DNA from: Paracoccus chinensis
Lineage (GTDB): Bacteria; Pseudomonadota; Alphaproteobacteria; Rhodobacterales; Rhodobacteraceae
NCBI RefSeq assembly: GCF_900102885.1
Contig: NZ_FNGE01000010.1
Location: 59,155-123,154 of the forward strand
Reading direction: 5' to 3'
Length of the DNA stretch: 64,000 nt
Shown here: positions 26,992 to 35,739 of the stretch, one piece after another
Position numbering within the stretch: the stretch's first letter is position 1
Layout: each line of letters opens with the position of its first letter
The notes under the pieces: model-generated
The model's database searches: none
Seen by the model: the letters and a program-made list of their open reading frames with translations, nothing else
What the model was told of the DNA's origin: nothing
Program-made: the position numbers and the translations under genes

Positions 26992-28139
26992 GCCGCGCCC
27001 TCCAGCACCGAGGCGTAGTTCGCCACCGCCGCGCCGCCCATGTTGAAGATCAGACCGCGGCGGGCGCCCGTCAGCTGCATCTCTCCGGCGCGGCCCATAA
27101 GCTGCCGCGCGGCGAGGACGTGCATGGACACTCCGGTCGCGCCGACCGGGTGGCCCTTGGCCTTCAGCCCGCCCGACAGGTTCACGGGCAATGCGCCGCC
27201 GCGCATCACGGTGCCATCCTCAAGGCAGCGCGCGCCCTGTCCCGGCTCGGCCAGCCCCATCGCCTCGTAGATCATCAGCTCGGCGATGGTGAAGCAGTCG
27301 TGGACCTCGGCGAAGTCGATGCCGTCCAGCCCGGTGCCGCAGGCGGCCAACGCCGCAGCGATTGCCCGGCGCGGGCCTTCCATCACCGATAGGTCGCGGC
27401 GCGACATGGGCAGGATGTCGCTGACCTGCTCCATGGCAGCGATCCGCACTGCCTCCCTGCCCTTCGCCAGGTCGTCGGCCACCAGCACCAGCGCCGCCGC
27501 GCCATCCGATACCAGCGAGCAGTCGCTGACCTTCAGCGGGGCGGCGATCATCGGGTTCTTGTCCGAGACTTCACGGCAGAACTCGACCGGAAGCGGCTTG
27601 TGCATCTGCGCCAGCGGATTCGCCATCGCGTTGGCGTGGTTCTTTGCCGCAATCTGCGCCATCGCCTCGGTCGGGTCGCCAAAGCGGTCGGCATAGGCGC
27701 TGGCGAAACGGGCGAAGATCGCGGGAAAGCTCTGGCCTGCCTCTTCGGGCTGGTAGGCCGCGCGGCCCAGGCAGGCGGCGGCCCCAGAGGTCGGCAGATG
27801 CGTCATCTTCTCGGCCCCGATCACCAGCGCTGCCCGCACCCGCCCCGCGTTGATCGCGTCCATCGCCCCGCGGATCGCGGCTGCCCCCGAGGCACAGGCG
27901 TTCTCGACCCGCGTCGCCGGGGTCCAGCGCAGGTCCGGATGCGCGGCCATCGCCAGCGACGAGGCAAACCCGTCATCGACCATCCCGGCGTTGAAATGCC
28001 CCAGCCAAATGCCGCCGATTTCCGCAGGAGCAATGCCGCTTTCGTCCAGCGCCTCGCGTGCGACCGTGACGATCAGGTCCTCGAAGCTTTCGGGCAGCCG
28101 CCCGAAGCGGCTGTGGCCGGTGCCGATGATGCTGACCAT
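26988..28139 (-). CDS. Thiolase-family protein (acetyl-CoA acetyltransferase-like)
   Basis: A 383-aa thiolase of the SCP2/non-decarboxylating type, expected to cleave 3-ketoacyl-CoA. The acyl-accepting Cys is in TRVENACASGAAAIRGAM (residue about 89), with the later family stretches EVHDCFTIAELMIYEAMGL and SGGLKAKGHPVGATGVSM holding the catalytic His, and GARRGLIFNMGGAAVANYA at the end. The ATG at 28139 is the operon start; the gap to the divergent PAS-LuxR gene is about 100 bp and should hold both promoters. It overlaps the synthetase by 4 bp. Confidence 0.87.
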   Translation of the reverse strand: MVSIIGTGHSRFGRLPESFEDLIVTVAREALDESGIAPAEIGGIWLGHFNAGMVDDGFASSLAMAAHPDLRWTPATRVENACASGAAAIRGAMDAINAGRVRAALVIGAEKMTHLPTSGAAACLGRAAYQPEEAGQSFPAIFARFASAYADRFGDPTEAMAQIAAKNHANAMANPLAQMHKPLPVEFCREVSDKNPMIAAPLKVSDCSLVSDGAAALVLVADDLAKGREAVRIAAMEQVSDILPMSRRDLSVMEGPRRAIAAALAACGTGLDGIDFAEVHDCFTIAELMIYEAMGLAEPGQGARCLEDGTVMRGGALPVNLSGGLKAKGHPVGATGVSMHVLAARQLMGRAGEMQLTGARRGLIFNMGGAAVANYASVLEGAA

Positions 28140-28242
28140 GAATGTCCTCCCTTTCGGGCATCATGCCGGGGAGAAACGCACCAAGCCATTCCGTAAAACT
28201 ACGCATCCCTTGCGGCCCATGTCGGCGCGCGCATGATGAGGC

Positions 28243-28784
28243 ATGGACTTCGCGACGCTTGCCATCGAATACGCGCCCCTCGGGATTACGTGACCGAGCA
28301 CCGCGTTATCCGCGCCTGCAATCCCGCCTTCGCCGCCATGTTCGGGGGTGAGGCCGAGCGGTTCAGGAACATGGAACTGTCGCATCTTTATCCCAGCATC
28401 GAGGAATACGAGGCCATTGGCCAAGCGGGCCTGCAAAGGATGCGCGCCACGCCCGTCTACCATGACGAGCGCATCATGCGGCGGCTGGACGGCCGGCTGT
28501 TCTGGTGCCGCGTGCAGGGCCGGTCGCTGAAACCGGATGAGCCCTTTGCCCTTGCCGTCTGGACCTTCGCCGATCTCTCGGCCGAGCGCCCGGTTCTGGA
28601 CCTCACCAGGCGCGAGCGCGATGTCGCGATCCGCACCTGTCAGGGCCGCACTGCCAAGGAAATCGCCCGCGATCTCGACCTTTCTCCGCGCACCGTGGAG
28701 CAGTATCGCGCACGGCTGTTCCAGAAAACGGGCGCCCGCAACAAGGCCGAACTGGTGGCGGTCCTTACCGGTGTTCCCTTCTGA
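28243..28784 (+). pseudogene. PAS-LuxR transcription regulator with a probable one-base deletion near its start
   Basis: The protein combines an N-terminal PAS domain (RACNPAFAAMFGGEAERFRN, DGRLFWCRVQGRSLKP) with a C-terminal LuxR helix-turn-helix (LDLTRRERDVAIRTCQGRTA, KEIARDLDLSPRTVEQYRAR). From the ATG at 28243 the frame reads MDFATLAIEYAPLGIT, which fits the family, but then hits TGA; the rest of the PAS domain continues from GTG 28290 in another frame. Adding one base near 28288 restores a continuous protein. An alternative ATG at 28233 joins the main frame but gives a non-family N terminus. It is divergent from the thiolase operon and precedes the permease, so it probably controls both. 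Confidence 0.72.
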
Positions 28785-28873
28785 ACATCATGCTTTCCAC
28801 TTGGAAACAATAATTCAGCTTCAGGAGTTCTGCTGCAACTTTGTTTCATTGTTGATCGCAAGGTGGAAACGAC

Positions 28874-30259
28874 ATGGGACTTCTCGGCATTGTCCTTTCG
28901 CTCGGGCTGCTGATGTATCTTGCCTATCGCGGGATCAACGTGCTGATCCTTGCACCGCTGCTGGCGCTGCTGGCGGTGCTGATGTCAGGGGACCTTCCGG
29001 TCCTCGCGACCTACACGCAGGTCTTCATGAAGTCGCTCGGCGGCTACGTCATCATCTATTTCCCGCTGTTCCTGCTGGGCGCGATCTTCGGCAAGGTCAT
29101 GGCCGACAGCGGCGCCGCGCGAACCATCGCCGAGAAGATCGTCGAGCGGGTGGGCGCCCACCGCGCCATCCTGGCCGTTGTGCTGGCCTGCGGCGTGCTG
29201 ACCTATGGGGGCGTGTCGCTGTTCGTGGTGGCCTTCGCCATCTATCCCATCGCCAACGCGCTGTTCCGCCGCGCCGACGTGCCCAAGCGGCTGCTGCCGG
29301 CGGCGATCGCGTTGGGGTCATTCACCTTCACCATGACCGCCTTCCCTGGCACCCCGGCGATCCAGAACGCGATTCCGATGCCTTTCTTTGGCACCAACGT
29401 CTTTGCCGCGCCGATCCTCGGCACCCTGGCCGGCCTGATCATGCTGGGCGGGGGCGTGCTGTGGCTCAACCGCCGCTCGGCCGCCGCCCACGCCCGGTCC
29501 GAGGGCTATGGCCAGCACGAGCGCACTGCCGCCGACAGTTCGCTGCCCGAGGACATGGACCTGCCCGGCTTCGGGACCGCGATCCTGCCTGTCATCTCGG
29601 TGATCGCGTTGAACGCGCTGTTCACCTATGTCGTCATCCCGCGCATGGACGCGGCCTACCTGGCCGACCCCCGCTATGGCGAGACCACGCTGCAATCCGT
29701 GGCGGGCATCTGGGCCATCATCGTGGCGCTGGTCGCCTCCATCGTGCTGGCCATCGCGCTGAACTGGCACCGCTTCACCAACCTGACCGAGAGCGTCAAC
29801 AGCGGCACGATGGGCTCGCTGCTGCCGATCTTCAACACGGCCTCGGAGGTGGGCTATGGCGCGGTGATCGCGTCCCTGCCCGCCTTCGCCATCATCCGCG
29901 ACGCGGTGCTGGGGCTGTTCCCGACGAACCCGGTGGCCTCGCTGGCCGTGGCGGTCAACGTGCTCGCGGGAATTACCGGCTCGGCCTCGGGCGGCATGTC
30001 CATCGCGCTGCAGGCACTGGGCGAGCAGTTCGCGGCCATGGCGCGCGAGCAGGGCATCAGCATGGAGCTGATGCACCGTGTCACCGCGCTGTCCTCGGGG
30101 GGTTTCGACGCGCTGCCCCACAACGGCGCGGTGATCACCCTGCTGGCGATCACCGGGCTGACCCACAAGAAAAGCTACGGCGACATCTTCGTGGTCTCGG
30201 TGGCGATCCCTGTCCTGGCCACGATCGTCGTCATCATTCTCGGCTCGCTGGGACTCTAG
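28874..30259 (+). CDS. GntP-family permease, probable 3-hydroxybutyrate:H+ symporter
   Basis: A 461-aa inner-membrane transporter of the GntP family, in which both gluconate and D-beta-hydroxybutyrate permeases occur. Its many hydrophobic segments include LGIVLSLGLLMYLAYRGIN, FPLFLLGAIFGKVMADSGAA, LTYGGVSLFVVAFAIYPIA, FTMTAFPGTPAIQNAIPMPF and LSSGGFDALPHNGAVITLL. The latter two loops fit the hydroxybutyrate/short-acid branch. The CoA-transferase starts 3 bp after its stop, and bdhA lies in the opposite operon, which supports import of hydroxybutyrate. Gluconate uptake is less likely as no gluconate gene is near. Confidence 0.87.
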   Translation: MGLLGIVLSLGLLMYLAYRGINVLILAPLLALLAVLMSGDLPVLATYTQVFMKSLGGYVIIYFPLFLLGAIFGKVMADSGAARTIAEKIVERVGAHRAILAVVLACGVLTYGGVSLFVVAFAIYPIANALFRRADVPKRLLPAAIALGSFTFTMTAFPGTPAIQNAIPMPFFGTNVFAAPILGTLAGLIMLGGGVLWLNRRSAAAHARSEGYGQHERTAADSSLPEDMDLPGFGTAILPVISVIALNALFTYVVIPRMDAAYLADPRYGETTLQSVAGIWAIIVALVASIVLAIALNWHRFTNLTESVNSGTMGSLLPIFNTASEVGYGAVIASLPAFAIIRDAVLGLFPTNPVASLAVAVNVLAGITGSASGGMSIALQALGEQFAAMAREQGISMELMHRVTALSSGGFDALPHNGAVITLLAITGLTHKKSYGDIFVVSVAIPVLATIVVIILGSLGL

Positions 30260-30262
30260 GCC

Positions 30263-32221
30263 ATGCCCGACAAGATCGTCCCGGCCCGCGATGCCGCCGC
30301 CTTGGTGCATTCGGGCGACACCGTCACCACCTCGGGCTTCGTCGGCGCGGGTGTGCCCGACGGGCTGCTCAAGGCCTTGGGCGACCGCTTCGCCGAGGAA
30401 GGTCATCCGCGCGACCTGACGCTGCTTTTCGCGGCCGGCCAAGGCGACGGCAAGGGCCGCGGGCTGGACAGGCTTGCCGCGCCCGGCCTCGTCAAGCGCA
30501 TCATCGGCGGTCACTGGGGGCTGATCCCGAAGCTGGGCGCGCGAGCGCTGGCCGGTGAGATCGAGGGCTGGAACTTCCCCCAAGGGGTGATCTCGCATCT
30601 TTACCGCGACATCGCGGCGGGCAAGCCCGGCACCCTCAGCCACGTGGGGCTGGAAACCTTTGTCGATCCACGCCACGGCGGCGGCCGCATCAGCGATGCC
30701 GCCAAGGAGGACCTGGTCGAGCTCGTCACGGTCGGCGGCGTCGAGCGGCTGTTCTTCAAGGCCATGCCGATCCACGTGGCGCTGCTGCGCGGCTCGACCG
30801 CGGACCAGCGCGGCAACATCACGATGGAGCGCGAGGCGCTGATCCTCGACAACCTCGCGCAGGCGATGGCCGCGCGGAACTCGGGCGGGGTGGTGATCGT
30901 GCAGGTGGACGAGGTGGTGGCCGCGGGCACCCTGCCCGCGCGCGAGGTGGTGATCCCCGGCGCGCTGGTAGACGCGGTGGTGCTCGCACCGCCGGAACTG
31001 CACCCGCAGACCTATGCCACGCAGTACAACCGCTATTACACCGGCCGCTACCGCGCACCCCTGGACGGGGCCGCGCCGCTGCCGCTGACCGACCGCAAGA
31101 TCATCGCCCGCCGCGCGGCCTTCGAGTTGCCGGTGGGCGGGGTCGTCAACCTCGGCATCGGGATGCCCGAAGGCGTGGCCGCGGTGGCAGCCGAAGAAGG
31201 CCTGCTGGACCACGTGACGCTGACCGCCGAGCCGGGGGTGATCGGCGGTCAGCCCGCCTCGGGCCTCGACTTCGGGGCGGCCGTCAACACGGATGCGATC
31301 ATCGCCCAGAACCAGCAGTTCGACTTCTATGACGGCGGCGGGCTGGACCTCGCCTGCCTCGGCATGGCCGAGGTGGACGGCACCGGCAACGTCAACGTCA
31401 GCCGCTTCGGGCCGAAGCTGGCCGGGTCTGGGGGCTTCATCAACATCAGCCAGAACGCGCGCCATCTGGTCTTCACCGGCACCTTCACAGCGGGCGGGCT
31501 GTCCGTGCGCGCCGGTGACGGCCAACTCGAGATCGCAGTCGAGGGCCGCGCCCGCAAGTTCGGCGCCACGGTCGAGCAGATCACCTTCTCAGGCACTCGC
31601 GCCGCGCGGCTGGGGCAGCCGGTCCTTTACGTCACCGAACGCTGTGTCTTCCGGCTGGAACCGCAGGGCCTGCGCCTGGTCGAGATCGCGCCGGGCGTGG
31701 ACCTGCAGCGCGACATCCTGGACCAGATGGGCTTCACGCCCCTGCTGGGCGAGGTCGCGATCATGGACCCGCGCATCTTCACCGACGCGCCGATGGGCCT
31801 CAAGGACGACCTGCTGACAATCCCGCTGGAGCGGCGGATCACCTGGGACGCAGCCAGGGAGATCCTGTTCATCAACCTGTCGCGCCTGGCGGTCCGCACC
31901 CCGGCGGACATCGAGGCGATCCGCCAGCGCGTCGACGCGGTCGCCGGTCCCTTGGGGCGGCGGGTGGACGTGGTGGTGAACTACGACCAGTTCCACATCG
32001 CAGAACCCGTGGAACGCGCTTGGGGCGAGATGGTGGACGACCTTGAGGCGCGGCTTTACGGCACCGTGTCGCGCTATTCCTCCTCGGCCTTCCTGCGCCG
32101 CCGGCTGGGCCGCACCCTGGAACGCCGCCGCCGCGCGACCATCCATGACAGCGAGCACGCTGCCGAGGAGGCGCTGCGTCATGGCGCAGACAACGCCGCC
32201 GGTCATGGTGAGGTTGTCTGA
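30263..32221 (+). CDS. Fused alpha-beta acyl-CoA:acetate/3-ketoacid CoA-transferase
   Basis: A 652-aa family I CoA-transferase with both subunits in one chain, expected to move CoA to acetoacetate or another short acid. The N-terminal domain carries TVTTSGFVGAGVPDGLLKAL and LLFAAGQGDGKGRGLDRL; the C-terminal domain has GVVNLGIGMPEGVAAVAAEE and the catalytic-Glu motif LTAEPGVIGGQPASGLDFG (Glu near residue 323). Length is longer than the usual 520-550 aa, with an extra C-terminal segment of about 100 residues (from LTIPLERRITWDAAREIL). It is directly behind the permease, and with bdhA and thiolase can route hydroxybutyrate to acetyl-CoA. Confidence 0.87.
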   Translation: MPDKIVPARDAAALVHSGDTVTTSGFVGAGVPDGLLKALGDRFAEEGHPRDLTLLFAAGQGDGKGRGLDRLAAPGLVKRIIGGHWGLIPKLGARALAGEIEGWNFPQGVISHLYRDIAAGKPGTLSHVGLETFVDPRHGGGRISDAAKEDLVELVTVGGVERLFFKAMPIHVALLRGSTADQRGNITMEREALILDNLAQAMAARNSGGVVIVQVDEVVAAGTLPAREVVIPGALVDAVVLAPPELHPQTYATQYNRYYTGRYRAPLDGAAPLPLTDRKIIARRAAFELPVGGVVNLGIGMPEGVAAVAAEEGLLDHVTLTAEPGVIGGQPASGLDFGAAVNTDAIIAQNQQFDFYDGGGLDLACLGMAEVDGTGNVNVSRFGPKLAGSGGFINISQNARHLVFTGTFTAGGLSVRAGDGQLEIAVEGRARKFGATVEQITFSGTRAARLGQPVLYVTERCVFRLEPQGLRLVEIAPGVDLQRDILDQMGFTPLLGEVAIMDPRIFTDAPMGLKDDLLTIPLERRITWDAAREILFINLSRLAVRTPADIEAIRQRVDAVAGPLGRRVDVVVNYDQFHIAEPVERAWGEMVDDLEARLYGTVSRYSSSAFLRRRLGRTLERRRRATIHDSEHAAEEALRHGADNAAGHGEVV

Positions 32222-32370
32222 AACCGTGGTCCATTCCCACTGCATCTGCCGTGACAACAAGGTCCATGGAGATGCCGACTGGCACTGAAAAGTGTTGCAC
32301 AGGTCAAGCGAAGCTCTCCTTCTTAGTCACGCGAACTGAAGAAGACCTGCTCCCCTGCCAAGGAGAACGC

Positions 32371-32871
32371 TCAGCTGTTCCAGGTCAGGTGCCGCCAGCA
32401 ATGTCCGGCCTCGTTCCATTCCCCCACCGGAACGTTTATCAGACCAGATGTCCCGTCGGTCGAGATCGATCCACCGTTCCGCCGTAGCCAGCCCGCCGCC
32501 TCCGTCGTCTGTTTTGAAGGCTCCGTGAGATCGACCTCGACACGATAGTTGCCCCCGGACTGGAACCTGGTCCTGAGCGCCGCCTGGCGCAGGCGTGGGT
32601 CGTCTGAAAGTAGCGCCACCTCCATGGCTTTGGCGATATAGGAGGGCTCGCCTGAGGCAACGATGGCGTCCAGAGTGGCAATGCGCGTATCCGGGTCGGC
32701 AGACAAAAGGCTGTCTTCGATCTTGCGAAGGTAGTTCGCGCCAGAGGCGCCACTTTGCAGGATGCCGTCCAGAGGGGGCTTCACCGCCTGGGCCCCGACA
32801 GGTTCGCCGAACATGAGCATCGAAAGCCCGACTATTACCGATATCCCATGGACCGCAGTTTGCTTTCTCAT
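32371..32871 (-). CDS. Small exported protein of unknown function with HEAT-like repeat
   Basis: I do not recognise the family. The 166-aa frame from ATG 32871 opens with a signal peptide (MRKQTAVHGISVIVGLSMLM, cleavage probably after VGAQA). The mature part has alternating helices with a repeat-like pattern (KIEDSLLSADPDTRIATLDA, AMEVALLSDDPRLRQAALRT) that resembles HEAT or Armadillo-like hairpins, followed by a strand-rich end. It is isolated: the CoA-transferase ends 150 bp away on the other strand, and mobile-element debris follows. A longer frame start upstream lacks a signal peptide at its beginning and is less likely. Confidence 0.6.
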   Translation of the reverse strand: MRKQTAVHGISVIVGLSMLMFGEPVGAQAVKPPLDGILQSGASGANYLRKIEDSLLSADPDTRIATLDAIVASGEPSYIAKAMEVALLSDDPRLRQAALRTRFQSGGNYRVEVDLTEPSKQTTEAAGWLRRNGGSISTDGTSGLINVPVGEWNEAGHCWRHLTWNS

Positions 32872-32935
32872 GCGACCATCCCCACCTAACACTTGCAGAG
32901 TATTCTCAAACCGGTTTTCCGGCAAGCTTGGCGGT

Positions 32936-33117
32936 TATGTGCCCGGTTTTGTTTCCGCCGCGACGCAGGAACTGCAGCAGGATGTCGAGTCCGGTGCGGC
33001 CGTCGCGGGAAGTCCAGGTCTTCTCGGCCCGGATCACCTGGCAGAGCGCGGCGCGGCCTCCTGCAGAGAGACGTCTTGAACGGTCGTGGACAGGCGAGCG
33101 TAGCCGTAGAGGGTCAT
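32936..33117 (-). pseudogene. Serine recombinase/resolvase N-terminal fragment
   Basis: From ATG 33117 the minus strand reads MTLYGYARLSTTVQDVSLQE, the typical start of a Tn3/DNA-invertase-type resolvase including the catalytic-Ser region. A shift follows, after which LCQVIRAEKTWTSRDGRTGL and DILLQFLRRGGNK continue in another frame. Only about 60 of some 190 residues remain. It marks an old transposon next to the IS5 and IS3 fragments. Confidence 0.6.
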
Positions 33118-33411
33118 GGCAGATCGTTTCTGTCCTGCCGGGATCCAGACGCGATCACTTTGTGCCCGAGTTCTTGCGAAACGACTCCAATTGGACGCAC
33201 GCCTGTCTCCAGCGCGACTGTCCTTTCAAGGTATGCCTGAAATGGCGCATCTTCAGGTACGATACCCTATCTCCCGCAGCCATTCTGGCCGCCGACCCAT
33301 GCAGGAGGAGCGGTCAGTCTGGCCACGCTCGGACCTTCTTGGGCGGGGCTCAGGCCGAGCTACTGTTCCACTCGATCCGCAAGGCATCTTCTACTGACAG
33401 GACAGGACCCG

Positions 33412-33567
33412 ATGAGTGACCAGAACGAGACCCCAACTCCGAAGCGCTTCAACGTGCTGATGAAGTTTGGCGCCGAGATGAACGATGCGCCCCCGCCCCC
33501 AGCTGCACCTCTGCCTCCGCCTGAGGAGCCGGCCAACACCGACCGAAAGCCCGCGAAAAAGCCATGA
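33412..33567 (+). CDS. Small Pro-rich protein, hypothetical
   Basis: A 51-aa frame that starts MSDQNETPTPKRFNVLMKFG, continues with a Pro/Ala-rich middle (about ten prolines between residues 27 and 40) and ends basic (TDRKPAKKP). It has no membrane segment. The upstream AGGACAGG is a weak ribosome site. I do not know a family. It lies in mobile debris beside an IS5 fragment, so it may be chance, yet its composition is more protein-like than shadow frames nearby. Confidence 0.35.
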   Translation: MSDQNETPTPKRFNVLMKFGAEMNDAPPPPAAPLPPPEEPANTDRKPAKKP

Positions 33568-33639
33568 TCAGCCAAGCAATCGGCCCCATCGGCTGCTCTA
33601 TCGCAGAGATGGGCGGCGAAGCCTTAAGATCAGGACGTA

Positions 33640-33955
33640 TTACTCTTCCTAGCCAGAACATGATGGTTGCGGCGAGTGCCATGGCGGAGAGGAAGACCTT
33701 TGGGCATCTGCCATAACGTGTGGCGATGTGGCGCCAGACTTTCAGGCGGCCGAACAAGGATCTCGATCCGATAGCCGCGCTTGTCGTATCTGATGGTCCG
33801 ACCACGAGACTTTCGCCCCGGGATGCAGGGTGTGATCCCCATGTCTTTCAAGACCTCTCTGAACCAGTTGGCATCGTAGCTCCGGTCTACAGGCAACCAT
33901 TCCGCTGAGAGCAGCCTCCCAGCAAGGCCGCGGTTCAGCTTCCGGGCGACGCACG
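33640..33955 (-). mobile_element. IS5-family fragment (C-terminal part of transposase)
   Basis: Minus-strand pieces read LLSAEWLPVDRSYDANWFRE, VLKDMGITPCIPGRKSRGR, YDKRGYRIEI and KVFLSAMALAATIMFWL, the C-terminal half of an IS5 transposase. It is closely related to the relic at 17.0 kb (the end CCAGAACATGATGGTTGCGG is shared). Frames shift twice, so it is dead. It stops abruptly where the IS3 fragment begins. Confidence 0.7.
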
Positions 33956-33956
33956 T

Positions 33957-34380
33957 CATGAAGGTGCTCAAACTGCTCGGCCGTAAGATCGGCGTGCCGA
34001 AGACCATCCGCGTCGACCAAGGGAGCGCGTTCATCTCCTCCGATCTCGACCTCTGGGCCTATGAGCAGGACGTCACCCTCAACTTCTCACGATCTGGCAA
34101 GCCCACCGAGCGAGCCAAGGTCCGGTATCGGTCCGAGGACCGTAACGAGCGCCTTTCTCGAGAGCCTGAACGGAAAGTTCCGAGCCGAGTGCCTGAACAC
34201 GCGCTAGCTCATGAGCCGCGACGATGCGGTCCGAAAATGCGAGGCTCGGGCCGCAGAGACTACAATGAGGTTCGACTCCATAGCGCCATCGGGAACAAGG
34301 TCCCGATCGAGCTGAAAAATGGGTCAGGGCAATATGACCCCCCTGGCCGGGAGACCTCCGAAGAAGACCAGCCGGGTGGT
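33957..34380 (+). mobile_element. IS3-family orfB fragment (DDE domain remnant)
   Basis: The plus strand reads PKTIRVDQGSAFISSDLDLW, AYEQDVTLNFSRSGKPTERA and later RRDYNEVRLHSAIGNKVPIE, the rve/DDE end of an IS3-type transposase. The segment between them is frame-shifted. It abuts the IS5 fragment at 33955, so one element appears to have been cut by the other. From 34381 to 34528 I see no gene. Confidence 0.65.
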
Positions 34381-34528
34381 CCAAACACGGGTAGCAGCCT
34401 GCAAAGCCGGAAGATTGTGCCTTCAGGCGATAGAAGGCAGGGTTAGAGATCACCCCCAAAGGGCTGCCCTGCTCCACGAGGCAGCGGCGACCAAACCTCA
34501 TGGTCGACGCTATGGCACTAACGAGCAG

Positions 34529-35605
34529 TCAGCTGGCACTCAGCCAAGCATTGAACCGTTCGGTCAGCTCGGCCTCATGATCGACCCAGAAGTCATAGGA
34601 CGAGCCGAGCGCATTCTTCATGTTCTCAGGGCTGGTGGGCATGTTCGGGGCCATTTCCGTCTTGCCGTCGTGATACAGGCCCACCAGTCCTGCCGAGGAC
34701 TTTCGCGCCGGACCATAGCTGATCCATTTCGCCTGGTCGGCAAGGCGCTGCGTGTCGGTGGCGAACTTGATGAACTCCAGCGCCGCTTCCCTGTTCGGCG
34801 CTCCCTTGGGAATGGCGAACAGGTTGTATTCATAAACCTGCCCGTCCCAGACGACCTCGAAGGGCTTGCCCTCGGTCACGGCGGCGTTGAAGATGCGCCC
34901 GTTATAGGCTGCAGTCATCGCGACCTCACCATCGGCAAGCAACTGCGGCGGCTGGGCGCCCGTGTCCCACCAGACCACGTCGTTCTTGATCGTGTCCAGC
35001 TTGGCGAAGGCGCGGTTCACTCCGTCGTCTGTCGAAAGCACGTCATAAACCTCGGCTGCCGGCACGCCATCGGCCATAAGCGCCATCTCGAGCAGCGCCT
35101 TTGGCGCCCGCTTCAGGCCACGCTTGCCGGGAAACTTCCCGGTATCGAAGAAATCCACGATCGTCTGCGGGGCGTTGTCGGGATATCTGGTCCGGTCATA
35201 GGCGAAGACCGTCGAGAACACGATCGAGCCCACCGCACAGTCGCTCAGACCCTGAGGCAGAAAATCCTCGGTGGCCGGAGTGCCGTCGGGCGCGGGCGGC
35301 AGGACGGCAGGGTCGATCTCTTCCAGCAGCCCCTCGTCGCAAAGGCGGACGGCGTCGGCATATTCGATGTCGACGACGTCGGTAGTGACGTTGTTCGCCT
35401 CCACCTGCGCCTTGATGGGAATGGCGGGGTTGTCGCTGTCCACCGAAACGACGACGATGCCGGTCTTCTCGGTGAAGGGCTTGTGATAGGCCTCGACCTG
35501 GCTGCGGGCGTAGGTCCCGCCCCAGGTCAGCACCGTGATCTGTTCGGCGTGACCGGCCCCCGCCAGCAGTGCCAGCGTTGTCGCAAGACCGAGAGTGGTT
35601 TTCAT
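34529..35605 (-). CDS. Periplasmic substrate-binding protein, PotD/PotF-like ABC type
   Basis: A 358-aa exported solute-binding protein of the spermidine/putrescine-type group (SBP_bac family). Signal peptide MKTTLGLATTLALLAGAGHA is followed by EQITVLTWGGTYARSQVEAY, a segment typical of this group, then EYADAVRLCDEGLLEEIDPA, NAPQTIVDFFDTGKFPGKRG and ALEFIKFATDTQRLADQAKW. No permease or ATPase genes lie beside it, so its transporter is missing from this locus or elsewhere. It follows the creatinase gene by about 130 bp on the same strand, so creatine or another guanidino compound is a possible ligand (inference only). Confidence 0.82.
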   Translation of the reverse strand: MKTTLGLATTLALLAGAGHAEQITVLTWGGTYARSQVEAYHKPFTEKTGIVVVSVDSDNPAIPIKAQVEANNVTTDVVDIEYADAVRLCDEGLLEEIDPAVLPPAPDGTPATEDFLPQGLSDCAVGSIVFSTVFAYDRTRYPDNAPQTIVDFFDTGKFPGKRGLKRAPKALLEMALMADGVPAAEVYDVLSTDDGVNRAFAKLDTIKNDVVWWDTGAQPPQLLADGEVAMTAAYNGRIFNAAVTEGKPFEVVWDGQVYEYNLFAIPKGAPNREAALEFIKFATDTQRLADQAKWISYGPARKSSAGLVGLYHDGKTEMAPNMPTSPENMKNALGSSYDFWVDHEAELTERFNAWLSAS

Positions 35606-35739
35606 GAGTTCGATCCCTGTTGGTTGTCGTGCTTCCCTGATTTCGTCGCCAGGTTCCGGCGTCAGGATGCCCCTTCTTTCGGAGGCGTTATGGGGTCGCT
35701 GCAGCGCTGCGGACCCGAGTGTGCAGTGCCGCAGGAGTA

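Noticed and set aside
29318..31525. 735-codon minus-strand frame
   Set aside because: It lies antisense to the permease and CoA-transferase genes, is rich in His/Arg/Asp from GC-rich codon shadows and has no family pattern.
32936..33117. Resolvase fragment as the missing N-terminus of the 54.8-kb recombinase
   Set aside because: It belongs to the small Tn3/invertase type, while the 54.8-kb protein is of the large serine recombinase type; the pieces do not fit.
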